From: Larix kaempferi
Lineage: Eukaryota; Streptophyta; Pinopsida; Pinales; Pinaceae
Length of the DNA: 64,000 bases
Reading direction: 5' to 3'
Assembly (NCBI GenBank): GCA_027924585.1
Contig: BSBM01000964.1
Span: forward strand, 2,836,001-2,900,000
Within the stretch, counting starts at the first letter, position 1; every line of letters starts with the position of its first letter. Below, in pieces: positions 23,406 to 34,898 of this stretch. The notes under the pieces are model-generated. The model did not search any database and had not been told where the DNA came from. It saw only the letters and a program-made list of their open reading frames with translations. The position numbers and the translations under genes were made by a program.

Positions 23406-24010
23406 TGTTAAATTTTGAGCATTAATTCACAATACTCTAGGATCTTCACTAAGAGAATAACATATACAGTATATCAATGCATAACAATCACAATAAGCAT
23501 GACAAGCATCACAAGAATCAAAAGCATGAGAGACAAGAGACATGGAGTTTCCGTGGGGGAAAACCCTAAGGTGAAAAACCCCACAACTTCCTCAGAGATA
23601 GAGAGAGCAATGGCTCAACCAAAGTACAACCAAAATACACTTGAGATAGTCTCCTAGAAGGAGATGATCCTCCTCCTCACTAGTGCGCCACTTTTTGAGT
23701 GAGAGAGATATGACTTTCCGAATGATCTAAATAGAGATCTCCTTATCTCTATTTATAATAACCTATTTTCCCAGTGACCTTATGGGGCCGACTTGTCGAG
23801 CTAGGTACATCCACAATATAATATATATTTCAGGGCCGACCCCACACATGGTGGTCTAATAACCATCAGCAAGTACACACACTTGCGACACTTGTCAATC
23901 CACATGACGACACTTCCTTATAGAGGAATAACACATCTCTAATAAGGGTACAATAAATATATATGAAATACATAGATGAAATACATTCTGAAGTTACATA
24001 TACATCAACA
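23406..24010 (-). repeat. RLC-A 3' LTR
   Basis: 605 bp, TGTT...AACA; pairs with 30144-30748. The 12 bases after it form the polypurine tract on the minus strand. Confidence 0.95.
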
Positions 24011-24022
24011 CTCCCTCTTAAC
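24011..24022 (-). other. RLC-A polypurine tract
   Basis: Minus strand GTTAAGAGGGAG, directly before the 3' LTR. The same tract is found in RLC-B (41447-41458) and RLC-C (59030-59041), and as GTTAAGGGGGAG in RLC-D. Confidence 0.85.
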
Positions 24023-24289
24023 TAGGAAGGTATTTCTCGACACAGATCTGCTAGACAAGTCTTCTTCTCGGGATCATCGTCATCGATGCATCAACACTGC
24101 TGCTACTATCTCAACCAATCTTTGACTCTAGTCATCATAGGAAGTTCTATAGAGCCAGTCCTTTTTCATACTGGATGTAGGCCCACCACCTGCAGGTCTT
24201 CATCATCACTGGCCATACTATGGAAATCTCAGGACTTATTACGTGCGTCACAAAACCTTAAAAGATTCTCTTGACTAGCAAGAACCTTA

Positions 24290-24860
24290 AAGAGCATCTG
24301 AGGCCTTTTTCATCCTGTCCATATCTCCAGGACTTATTACATGTGACCCCACCATAGAACCTCGAAAGAGAATCCCAGGACCGATTACGGGCACAAGGCT
24401 CAACCTATCAGATCTCCCAGGGCACAAATTACATGTGGTCACCACAAAACCTCGAAAGAGCATCCCAAGACTGATTAAGAGCACAAGGCTCAACCTATCG
24501 GATCTCCCAGGGCACAAATTACATGTGTTCATGGCAAAACCTCGAAAGAGCATCCCAGGACTAATTACAAGCACACGGCTCAACCTTTTGGATCTCCCAT
24601 GGCACAAATTACATGCCATAGGACAAAACCTCGAAAGAGTATCTGTCAGATATCCCAGGGCACAAATTACATGCCATAAGGAAAACCTCGAAGGACTATC
24701 TGCAGATCTCCTAGGGCACAAATTATATGTCCTCCCAAGCAAAACCTCGAAAGAGAATTTGCCAGATATCCCAGGGTACAAATTACATGCCATAGGAAAA
24801 ACCTCAAAAAATTATCTACAAATCTCCCACGGCACAAATTACATGCTTATCTGCGCAACC
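24290..24860. repeat. RLC-A minisatellite block
   Basis: About seven copies of a unit containing ACCTCGAAAGAG, ATCTCCCAGGGCACAAATTA and ATGCC/ATGTG. Spacing is about 88 bp at first and about 60 bp later. Related blocks lie in the same place in RLC-B and RLC-C. The open frames over it (24287-24793, 24435-24878) are repeat artefacts. Confidence 0.85.
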
Positions 24861-24879
24861 TGTTCCACATCCACATAGT

Positions 24880-25440
24880 ATCAACATAATACTCACCATA
24901 CATCATCCTGATATACACATGATCATCCTAATCATCATCACTGCAACATCCTGCTGCATGTCATCTGGAGCAACATCCTGAAGCTCGTCATCCATGATCA
25001 TCATGATCGTACAATGCATCTACCTGATGCATACCAAGTATCTACCTGATACATATCATCATACGTGATCCACCTGATCACACAGTGTATCCACCTGATA
25101 CAAATATAAATACATAATACATATCAACATACATGATCTACCTGATCATACAATGTATCCACCTGATACATATACAAATACATGGTCCAAGCATCCAACA
25201 TGATGCTTATACAAAATACATACACATGATCCAACCGATCATATCCAGCATCCAACATGATGCGTACATACATATAAATGATCCAAATAATCATATCCAG
25301 CATCCAACATGATGCGTACATACATATACATATAAATGATCCAACTGATCATATCCAGCATCCAACATGATGCATACATACATACATATAAAAATGATCC
25401 AGTTGATCATACAAAGCAGAAACCAGAACATCATCCTAAT
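24880..25440. repeat. RLC-A mini-hairpin array
   Basis: Series of short hyphenated palindromes with a 5-base loop, for example TGATC-CACCT-GATCA (25066 area) and GTATC-CACCT-GATAC (25088 area), grading into a unit of about 56 bp that carries a GATC hairpin and a GCATC/GATGC hairpin (25190-25410). See the findings for the stem pattern. Confidence 0.85.
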
Positions 25441-25479
25441 GCTCATCATCTAGTGCTTACATCCACAGCCATGTGAAGG

Positions 25480-26148
25480 ATCCTCCTTCCAACATGCTTG
25501 GAATGGCTTCAGTAAATTTGTCCATCACTTCTTCCTCGAAGTGTCATCAATCCGAAGCATACCAAGCCTCTCTCGCAAGTACTCAAACTTCACCCTGGCT
25601 AGTGGCTTCGTCAGCACATCTGCAATCTGCTCATCCATTGCAACATACAGGAGCTTCATAGCTCCTCTCTACACCATATCCCTGATATAGTGATATTTTA
25701 TCTCTATTTGTTTCATCCTGTCATGAAACATTGGGTTCTCGAACAGCTTCACACAACTCTGGTTATCACAAAAAATACCAGTAGCATCCAACGGTAGATA
25801 AAATAATTTAGACAGTAGCTTTCATAGCCATACTGCCTCACAACTAGCTGAACAGGCTGCAACATACTCTGCCTCAGCTGTACTCAGTGCTACACAGGAC
25901 TGCTTCCTGCTAAACCAAGAGATCACTCCTGATCCCATATTGAAGCATCACCCAGATGTGCTCTTCCTATCTGTAGCACTACCAGCCCAATCTGAATCAA
26001 CATAACCCTGCAGATTAAACTTTTGATTCGCCTCATACTTGAGCCCATAATCCACTGTACCCTTTAGGTACCTCAAAACATTCTTTACAGCAACCAGGTG
26101 AACACTCCTCGGATCCATCAGGAACTAAATCAATGTGTTCACTGCAAA
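25480..26148 (-). pseudogene. RLC-A RNase H
   Basis: Minus-strand translation shows the Copia RNase H blocks in order: GYVDSDWAG with the first catalytic Asp, DRKSTSG, ALSTAEAEY with the catalytic Glu, and a later DNQS block. The tryptophan after DRKSTSG is a TGA stop, and another stop lies in the VWL block near 25820. The domain would degrade the RNA strand during reverse transcription. It ends about 1.45 kb before the 3' LTR, an unusually long gap filled by the repeat arrays. Confidence 0.8.
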
Positions 26149-27048
26149 TCAAATATCTGGTCTCATGTTCGTCAAGTACATCAAGGACCCAATCATCTGA
26201 CGATACGTAGAGACATCAACCGGCTCAGATGAAGCATCACATAGAAGCTTCAGATTCGATGCCATAGGTGTGGCCATGGCCTTGCAATCCATCGTCCCGA
26301 ATCTCTTCAAGATATCTACTCTGTACTTCCCTTGACCAAGGAAGATACCACCTGCACTCTGCCACACCTCCATACCTAGTAAATAATGCATCATTCACAA
26401 ATATTTCATATCGAACTCGACAGCAAGCTTTCTTTTAGTATCTACAATCAATTTGCTATCTCCTGTTACAAATAAGTCATCCACATACAGGAGTAGAATC
26501 ACAGGATTCCCTTCCTCAACCTTGTAGTAAAGGTTGGAATCCGCTTTACTCTTGGTAAAGCCCAAACTAGATAGGAAATTGTCCATCCTACCATACCAAG
26601 TTCTGGGAGCTTGCTTCAAGACATACAAGGCTTTCTTCAATTTGCACACATATGACTCCCTATCATGTATTTCAAAAACAAGTGGCTACTCCACATATAC
26701 TTCCTATTCAACTACACCGTTCAAGAAAGCAGTCTTGACATCCATCTAGTGTATTTTCCATTTCATTGCTACAGCTAGGGCAAGTACTGTTCTGATGGAA
26801 GTATACCTGGCTACAGGTGCAAAAGTTTCTTCATAATCTATTCCCTCTTTCTGAGAAAAGCCACGAGCTACGAATCTTGCTTTGTATTTCTCTACACTGC
26901 CATCTGCATCATGCTTGATTTTGTAGATCCATTTAGAATTCACAACAGACTTCTCTTTAGGTCTTGGTACAACATCCCAAACATCATTCTTCATTATTGA
27001 TTGGTATTCCTCAACCATGTCATCCTTCCATTCTTTCTTTTCCGCTGC
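26149..27048 (-). pseudogene. RLC-A reverse transcriptase
   Basis: Three open pieces (27018-26746, 26649-26395, 26394-26149) form one Copia RT: DVVPRPKEKSVVNSKWIYK, ARGFSQKEGIDYEETFAPV, KALYVLKQAPRTWY, then an intact LLLYVDDLFVTG catalytic motif and MHYLLGMEVWQ. Stops interrupt it between the first two pieces. One of these, TAG after WKIH at 26745 (before MDVK), is also present at the same codon in RLC-B. A stop at the DMKYL junction separates the last two pieces. Confidence 0.9.
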
Positions 27049-28787
27049 TTATTCATAACTAGAAGGCTCTTTGTTCCTAATGTCACAGAGTAAAGCAACA
27101 TAGCTGGTATGTGATCTGGTTCTCTTCTTTGCTTTGTGTTCTTCTTCTAGAATGCCAAATCTTTCTGCCTCTTGAATGAGCTCTCTAGCCCATGCAGGTT
27201 TCCTCTTGTGAGAGTTATCCTCACGGGGTGGATCTACAGGTTCTTGCGGATCTTCAAACTCACGAACAACTTCTAGAACTGCTTCAGTCATGGTAGTGTC
27301 TTGAAATATTTCCTTAGGTTCTTCATAAACTTCGATAGGTGCCTTCCTTGATTTGATGAATGTTGATTTTTCATCAAATGTTACATCCCTGCTGACATCA
27401 ATCTTCTTGAACCCTGGAAAGTATATTCTGTAAGCCTTCGAGCTTTCACTGTAACCCACAAAGATACCCTTCTTTCCTGAAGGATCTAGTTTAGTCCTCT
27501 TTTCCTTTGGGACATGAGTGTATACTGGACAACCAAATATTCTGAGATGGCTGACTTCAGGTTTCTTACTAGAAAAGGCCTCTTCTGGTGTCTTGTTTTC
27601 CAATATCTTGTGGGGTGTTCTGTTCTGCACATATACAGCTGTTCTAGTTCCTTCTGCTCATAGATGCATAGGTAGATCCTGGTCATGCAGCATTGCCCTT
27701 GGTACTTCCATGATTGTTCTGTTCTTCCTTTCTGCAACTCCATTCTATTGAGGATTATAAGGAGTAGTCAACTCCCTCTTAATTCTTGAATCACTGCAAA
27801 GCTTCTTGAAGTCACCTGAGGTGAATTCTCCACCATTGTTGGATCTGAATGCTTTGATCTTCTTGTCAGTTTGATTCTCCATCAAGGTTTTGAATTCCTT
27901 GAATTTATCAAACACCTCATATTTTTTCTTCAAGAAGTATACCTAAGTCTTTCTAGAGAAGTCATCAATAAATGAGACATAGTAAACATACCCACTCAGA
28001 GAACTGGATGACATAGGACCACATACATCTGAGTGGATGATTTTCAGGATGTCTTTTTCCTTGATTTCACTGCTTGGGAAAGCTTTCTTAATGTTCTTAC
28101 CGTTTGCACATCCTTTGAAAACACCTTCATGTTTGTTCTTGATTTCAGGAAGACCCTCTATAGCCTTGCTTGCAATTGGAAGTGCCCTATAGTGCATATG
28201 AGCAAGTCTTCTATGCCAAAGTTCACTTGGCTCCATGGATTCATGTACCATGGCATGTTCAGGTTGTCCCTTCAATTTATACAAACCTCCCTCTTGCTCT
28301 CCAATCACTACTGCATCATCTATGGTCTTTCCCTTTGGCCACATTAGGACTTGGCCATCCACAAATGAAACCCTCATACCTTTTGCATCCAATGCAGAGA
28401 TGGAAAGTAAGTTCTTCTTGAGCCCAGGTACATAAAGGACTTCTTTCATCTTCAAATATTTTCTAGAATCTAGGTTGTAGGAGGCTTCAACACTTCCTTT
28501 GATTGGGTATTGATAATCATCCCCAAGTTTCACCTTATGGGGTGATTCATGTTCAGATAGATTCACAAAAGATTCCTTAAACCCAGTCATGTGTTTGGAA
28601 GCCCCACTGTCAATCAACCAATCATTACAACCATGGGAGATAGTACCTGTGAGAGCAGAGATTAGAACATACTCTTCTTCACTTGATGAGTCATCATCAC
28701 TATCACTTTCTTCCCTATCCTTCTTCTTTGGAGGTTCATCATCTTCGGCAGCATGAGCATTATATCTTCTTTTGTTATTCTTCTTCT
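27049..28787 (-). pseudogene. RLC-A protease and integrase
   Basis: The protease active site is MIDSGASKHMTG (28617-28582). The integrase zinc finger follows (LWHRRLAHMHYRAL, then FKGCANG), where the first Cys of the pair is Phe. The core has the first Asp in HSDVCGP, but the second catalytic Asp is Asn (FRSNNGGEF), and stops occur after DDFSRKT and after NPQ. The C-terminal part (27630-27049) is open and includes PEVSHLRIFGCPVYTHVP and the GKKGIFVGYSESSKAYR block. Integrase would insert element DNA; this copy cannot. Confidence 0.9.
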
Positions 28788-29569
28788 TCAGTTATTGAAG
28801 TTGTTGTTGTTGTCTTTCTTCTTCTTGGGACAATCTAAAGCAAAGTGTCCCTTCTCATTGCAATTGAAGCATCTGAGATCTTTCTTATCTTTATGATAAT
28901 GGTGGTGTGAGAATCTCTTATTATGAGATGATTCCTTCTTGGACTTGCCTTTCCTAGCATGTGATGTGAGAGCTTGATCTTCATTTCCCATCTTTTCTTC
29001 TTGGACCACAAGCCTAGCTTCTTCTTGAGAGCATTCTTCCCGCAATCTGTTGAAGGAGATCAACTTCTTCCTTGCACAAATTTCTTGAATAAAGGAATCC
29101 ATGACCTGGGTAGGCCATTTAGAGTGGTCATCACCACTTCACCATTCTCCACCATTTCATCCATTGCTTCTAATTGTTCCTTGATCTGGGAGACCCTTGA
29201 AAAATAAGATTGAATGGTTTCTCCATTCTGAAACTTTACTCCTTTCAATTGGTTCCGCAGGGTCATCTTCTGATTTATGTTCTTCCCTTCAAATAGCTTG
29301 GTCAAAGAGTCAAACATCTCCTTGGGTGTCTTTAGAGAAGACACATGGGGTATGAGATGGTCTTTGATAGAATCAACAATGATTCTCTTTTCCTTGACCA
29401 AGTTCTTCTTATGCAGTACTTTAGCCTCTTCCTCCTCTGGGATAGGGATGTCTTCTTTTACATATGAGTCCAACTCATTCTCTTCCAGGATTAACCTAAT
29501 CCTATACTTCCAAGCTCATAAGTTATCAGCTCCTTCAAGCTTATCCTCAAGCTTGGTGTGGTGAGACAT
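28788..29569 (-). pseudogene. RLC-A gag
   Basis: The ATG at 29569 (MSHHTKLEDKLEGADN) is the probable start. A TGA replaces a Trp about 18 codons in. The 29473-29060 piece is a Copia gag capsid domain (UBN2 type). A single-base frameshift near 29100 moves it to the 29102-28788 frame, which ends with the zinc knuckle CFNCNEKGHFALDC (CX2CX4HX4C) and a Lys/Asn-rich tail. Confidence 0.85.
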
Positions 29570-30131
29570 CTTAAAGAGTACTTCAAATGGAAATAGAAAA
29601 GATTTAGGTCTTACCACTTGAAATGTTGAAAACTAGATCTTGTCCTGGATTAGGGTTTCTCGGAAAAACCCTAAAAATCCAAAATGTGAATTTCAATTTT
29701 CTGAAAGGATAGAAAGATGCGCCTTGATGAGCTAATCAGCCTGGTGTATTCAGAATTTGAGATCAACAAAGCTTTACCCTTCAGATTTTCCTTTTTGTCC
29801 TCCCGGGTTCACTAGGGAGAGCCTTGAATTAGGGTTTGAGTTTCCCGAAGATCTACCTAGCCAAAAATCTCAATCCAAAGCTCTAAACTTCGATTTTTGC
29901 AAGGAGCTTCCAGCTATGTCTTCAGATTTCAGAAATTCCTATTTTTGTGGAAACCCTAACTATTAGGGCCAAATCTGGAAACGCTCAGAATTGAATTCTG
30001 ATTGGACAGATAGATTCTCCTTGATGAGAAGAGTCAATCTACTATACCACGTTTCCAAAATCTATGGAGAGAAATCCAATAAACAAGAAACTCAAGTTTT
30101 CGTCACTACAAAATGTCTTCTTCTCAAGTTA
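29570..30131 (-). other. RLC-A untranslated leader
   Basis: 562 bases between gag and the primer binding site without a conserved frame. The plus-strand frame 29757-29966 is antisense to it and unsupported. Confidence 0.7.
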
Positions 30132-30143
30132 GCTCTGATACCA
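30132..30143 (-). other. RLC-A primer binding site
   Basis: Minus strand TGGTATCAGAGC, the full match to the 3' end of plant initiator methionine tRNA, directly next to the 5' LTR. Confidence 0.95.
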
Positions 30144-30748
30144 TGTTAAATTTTGAGCATTAATTCACAATACTCTAGGATCTTCACTGAGAGAATAACA
30201 TATACAGTATATCAATGCATAACAATCACAATAAGCATGACAAGCATCACAAGAATCAAAAGCATGAGAGACAAGAGACATAAAGTTTCCATGGGGAAAA
30301 CCTTAAGGTGAAAAACCCCACAACTTCCTCAGAGATAGAGAGAGCAATGTCTCAACCAAAGTACAACCAAAATACACTTGAGATAGTCTCCTGGAAGCAG
30401 ATGATCCTCCTCCTCACTAGTGCGCCACTTTCTGAGTGAGAGAGATATGACTTTCCGAATGATCTAAATAGAGATCTCCTGATCTCTATTTATACTAACC
30501 TGGTTTTTCAGTGACCTTATGGGGCCGACTTGTCTAGCTAGGTACATTCACAATATAATATATATGTCAGGGCCGACCCCACACATGGTGGTCTAATAAC
30601 CCATCAACAAGTACACACACTTGCGACACTTGTCAATCCACATGACGACACTTCCTTATAGAGGAATAACACATCTCTAATAAGGGTACAATAAATATAT
30701 ATGAAATACATAGATGAAATACATTCCGAAGTTACATATACATAAACA
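30144..30748 (-). repeat. RLC-A 5' LTR
   Basis: 605 bp, pairs with 23406-24010. Carries the element promoter. Confidence 0.95.
30486..30601 (-). promoter_or_regulatory. RLC-A LTR promoter: TATA box and conserved upstream pair
   Basis: TATAAATAG on the minus strand at 30494-30486. Upstream in element direction lie GGGGTCGGCCC (30580-30570) and GGTTATTAGACCACC (30601-30587). The same TATA and motif pair recur in all four Copia LTR families of the window. Confidence 0.6.
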
Positions 30749-30753
30749 CTGGT

Positions 30754-32336
30754 ATTTAATGGAGAAGGATACTTGATAACCAGTAAGCCTCGGTAACATC
30801 CTCCCAAGGTTATCAACATATGCTATAAAAGAAAAGGGTTTTACTTGTCTACGTTTGCCAAGACTTGAAGGCATATGTATGGTTCAATCATGGACTCAGT
30901 GTCCAACTCTTTTAAGGCCGAGAAGTTAAAATTTAAGAGGGCTTTGTCCCTTGAGCTGTAACTCGCAACATTTTTAACAATGTTTGGCTTCTGAAACTAT
31001 TTCTGTCTTCTCGTTAAAGTTTGTAAAATTAGAGGCTTGTTTATCACTATTATTTATGATTACTGGGCAACCCAACGTTATTGCTGTATGCAGTGTTGTT
31101 TCATTTTACTCTGTGTAAATAATATGGATAAAATCTAGGTTGTAAACCTTATTAAAGAAATAGTGTGTTTCTGTATTGGGCAACTCTTGCTATGGATTGA
31201 ACCATCAATTTGTTTTGCAATAAACCTTCAGAATATTTTGAGTTTTAATCATGAATTGTTTATATTAACTTATGTTTTGAGCAATGTTGAGCCTGCAAAT
31301 GGCTCTCGGCTTTCTTCGTTGTTTCTGAGTTTGCGAAAATCCAATGTTTTAGTGTTTTAAGAACACTATAAGGGCCTCATTGATAACGGCAATGATTAAA
31401 TCCATTAAGTCGTAACCTACTAGAGGTTAATGTTTTAAATATTTAAGTGCCAAGAGTTTTGAATCATGAGCCAGTGGTCTAATACTTTAAATGTGAATAT
31501 TTGTATTTTATATAATGGCTATGAATTGAATGTTAAGTGACTTCTATACTTAATAATACTATTATTTATAATAGGGTTTCAATTCTAGAACTGTTGTTCG
31601 ATTTGTTAAAGTTGATATTTTTTTTTGTAAAATATTTGTGATGTAAGATAATGTATTGATACATAATTTACTGTTTAAATAAGAGCTATAAACTCAGAAT
31701 GTGTGGTATATGTTTTTAGGATTTGGAAGGTTGTAAAACCCTAAACAATCCTAGGTTTCGACAAATGGGTAAAATTATTTATTTCAAATACTATGGATGT
31801 TCTGTATTGCAAGAAAAAATAGTCTATGTGCTAGCTATTTGTCCTGATCTTAAGTGGTTAATACACAAGAGGTTTTTTATCGTATTATTACAATTATAGC
31901 ACAAAAACAAATTAACTCAGTTATAATAAATTATTTAAATCTATTCACTACATAACATCATTTTGATCTACTCTAAATATCCTTTCTTGTACTAGAGTAC
32001 GGCACAACGATTGGTGTGGGGAAAAATGCAGGAAATCAATTTTATCCAATCATTTAACTATTTCAATCATATGCATAATATCCTAATAGTTATAATTTGC
32101 AGAGGTAAAGATATTCGTTTAGAAGTACAGGATATCTGAGATTTAATTACAAAACTGATAGCAGAAACCATTCAGGTTTAAATTGATAACTTGACACAAG
32201 TAAATAAGATAACGCAATCTGAACCTGGAAAATGTAGAAGAGAAAACAAACAGCCAAAAGAGCCCATTCCAACCAACCAACTCCTAAAGACTGCCAAGCT
32301 ACTTGTCTTAGGACCCCCAAGCCTGTTCATTGAACA
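30754..32336 (-). repeat. RLG-A 5' LTR, segment 3
   Basis: Aligns to about 956-2539 of the 3' LTR copy. Ends in GAACA, the target site of element X. Confidence 0.9.
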
Positions 32337-33368
32337 TGTAACCTCCCTAATGTTTGGAAAATAATTATTTTTGAAAAAAAACATTATGTTAAAAGAGTGT
32401 CCACTAACCCACAAGGAGGAATGGAATCTGGTTTTGGAGGAAATGGACAAGTGGTAGCAACTGCAATGAATTCCTAGCTGTTGCTTTGAGGCAACTACCC
32501 TATAATTTTGGTCATGACTCACCAAGGAGGTGGAGGATGAGAAGTTGGCTCATTAATGACCAAATTAACCCACTAAATACCAAGGCACTCTTTAAAAGAG
32601 AAGCAAACTTTAACAAGGGGGTTCGATTTTCCCAAGAGAGGACAAGTTTACCCTGGGGCGTTAGAACTGAGCCCTGAGGAGGTTTTCTTAAGGGTTAGCT
32701 AGTGAAGGATTTGCAATAGGAAGCCTGCTGGTTTTTCTGCAGTGTGCAGCAGAGAGGTATAGCGACAAGTCTCTTTGATTGCTGAATGTTCAGATATTGT
32801 CAGGATCCTACCAGATTCTTTTTCCTGGTGGTTTATTGGATAGGATCGGGGGTCTCGGTAGGAAAGTAGATTGGCTACTCTACAAGAGAAGGTTGGGAGG
32901 AACAACATCCCTTGGGTGGTTGCCACCCTATTACAGTAACAGGTTCTATTTTTTTTATCCATGCATTGTTTATGTTTATCCGTCTCTAAGACTGTTTTTA
33001 AAATCATACAATGGAGTAAGGTAGATTTAAACTAGTTAGGAATTTTATTAGGTTCATTTTATATGTCTACCTGTATTTTTCCTGCCATCCATAGGATGGT
33101 GTACTCCAGTACATGTATTCCCTGTTGAGAAGAGATAGATAGTATCTATAATAGTTAGGCGAAAGTAGTAACGTAAATCATTAGAGGAAATTTGGGGTCT
33201 AAAATGGGCCTTATAAGGAAACGTGTCATGGATGAGTGTGCAATGAGTAAAATATTTTAAACCAATAGAATTTTAGTATTTTGGTCAACCATCACGGTTG
33301 AGTTGGACAAGAACTAACTTCATATAACACTCACCTTGGTTAAGATTTTGAAAAGTTCATCTCAAAAT

Positions 33369-33595
33369 ATGATAAATATACTTGAAATAATAAATATAGA
33401 GTATTTTATATTATCATTACTTCTAATTTATTTAAAATATAAATCTCACATTAGTTAAAATGATAGTGGAATAATTTTGAAATAATAAATATACTTGAAA
33501 TAATAAATATAGAGTATTTTATATTATCACTACTTCTAAATTCTTTAAAATATAAATCTCACATTAATTAATATGATAGTGGAGTAATCTTGAAA
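33369..33595. repeat. Direct repeat, two units of about 113 bp
   Basis: The phrase beginning ATAAATATACTTGAAATAAT recurs after about 113 bases, each copy ending near GATAGTGGARTAATYTTGAA. AT-rich. Confidence 0.8.
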
Positions 33596-34345
33596 TAATT
33601 AAAACATTTATATAACTAATCTCTTAAAATAAAAATAAATAAATTTAAAAAAGTGTCATAAATAAAAGAAAAATAGGAGAGAGATAAAATAATATTTCAC
33701 TATTTTTGCAATAACTTTCTCCTCCGAACTCGGAATTTGACATTTTTAGTACCATTGAAAATTTCACGTTGATACCATTCCAATGGTACCAAAAATGTCA
33801 AATTCTGAGTTTGAAGGAGAAAGTTATCGTAAAAATAGCGAAATATTATTTTATCTTTATCCTATTTTTCTTTTATTTATGACACTTTTTGAAATTTATT
33901 TATTTTTATTTTTAAGAGATTCGTTATATAAATTCTTTTATTATTTCAAGATTACTCCACTAGCATTTAAAAGACTTCGAAGTAGTGATCATATAAAATA
34001 AAAATGAAAAATAGGAGAGAGATAAAATAATATTTCACTATTTTTGCGATAACTTTCTCCTCCAAACTCGGAATTTGATTTTTTTAGTACCATTAGAAAG
34101 AGCTCGTCGAGACCTTTCCAATGGTACCACAAATGTCAAATTCCAAGTTTGGAGGAGAAAGTTATCGCAAAAATAGTGAAATGTTATTTTATCTCTCTTC
34201 TATTTTTCTTTTATTTATGACACTTTTTTTTTAATTTATTTATTTTTATTTTTAAGAGATTAGTTATATAAATGTTTTTTATTATTTCAAGATTACTCCA
34301 CTAGCATTTAAAAGACTTCAAAGTAGTGATTATATAAAATAAAAA
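33565..34345. repeat. Double palindrome with shared arms
   Basis: First stem: 33565-33756 pairs with 33781-33975. Second stem: 34003-34100 pairs with the start of 34113-34345, and the end of that arm repeats the end of the first right arm. The arm core around AACTTTCTCCTCCRAACTCG appears four times in alternating orientation. The 72-codon frame 33783-34001 is an arm artefact. Confidence 0.8.
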
Positions 34346-34898
34346 TAGTGATTGTTTATTTTTAGTATTATTGTAATTATGTTTTTTCATTATAATTTTA
34401 GTTTTTTTTTTTAGTTTTAAATTTTATTAAATATATTTTTCAGCGAAAAAGGTTTTCCAACTAAATTTGTTTAAGGGTCATCCAAGCGAGAAGATGTCTC
34501 AATGGAATTGAACCCAGGTGGATGGAATGAAATCCATCAATCCCCACTAATGAACCACCATATCCTTGACTAATTTTATTAAATATATAAAATGAAGTAG
34601 TGGTACATTTATGAAAAAAATAAAAAAATTATAATATAAATTTAAAATTTTTACCACCATATCATTTATTGTGTATGCACAAGAATCTAAACCTTTCATT
34701 ATTATTTTCAACCATTATCTCTTAACTCTACACAAACCCAACATACTTGTCAACTACCATTAATTAGATATTATAGGTTGACCATCACTAGATAACACCT
34801 TTAACTTAGTGTGACATGGCATATTTGTAGTGTGATGGAGCTTTTTTTATTATTTTTCTTAGGAGGCCCATTTTAGACCCCAAATTTCCTCTAATGAT

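Larger units (their letters stand above)
23406..30748 (-). mobile_element. RLC-A: complete Ty1/Copia element (7.3 kb)
   Basis: Two 605-bp LTRs (TGTTAAATTTTG...AACA on the plus strand) bound it. Flanks TTGGT (23401-23405) and CTGGT (30749-30753) are a 5-bp target duplication with one change. The empty site is preserved in the 3' LTR of RLG-A at about 950. Minus-strand order is gag, protease, integrase, RT, RNase H, which is Copia order. By eye the LTRs differ at roughly 20-25 of 605 positions, so the insertion is moderately old. Genes are broken by stops and frameshifts. Confidence 0.95.
33177..34898. mobile_element. Foldback element with perfect 34-bp terminal inverted repeats
   Basis: 33177-33210 is the exact reverse complement of 34865-34898 (starts ATCATTAGAGGAAATTTGGG). 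No clear target duplication flanks it. The interior is AT-rich and made of inverted and direct repeats; no coding potential is visible. It may be a Mutator-like or other TIR non-autonomous element. Confidence 0.8.

Noticed and set aside
24287-24878. 168- and 147-codon frames on opposite strands
   Set aside because: Both lie on the RLC-A minisatellite and show its periodic residues; not genes.
27486-27751. Two overlapping frames of 85 and 77 codons
   Set aside because: Out-of-frame and antisense shadows of the RLC-A integrase.
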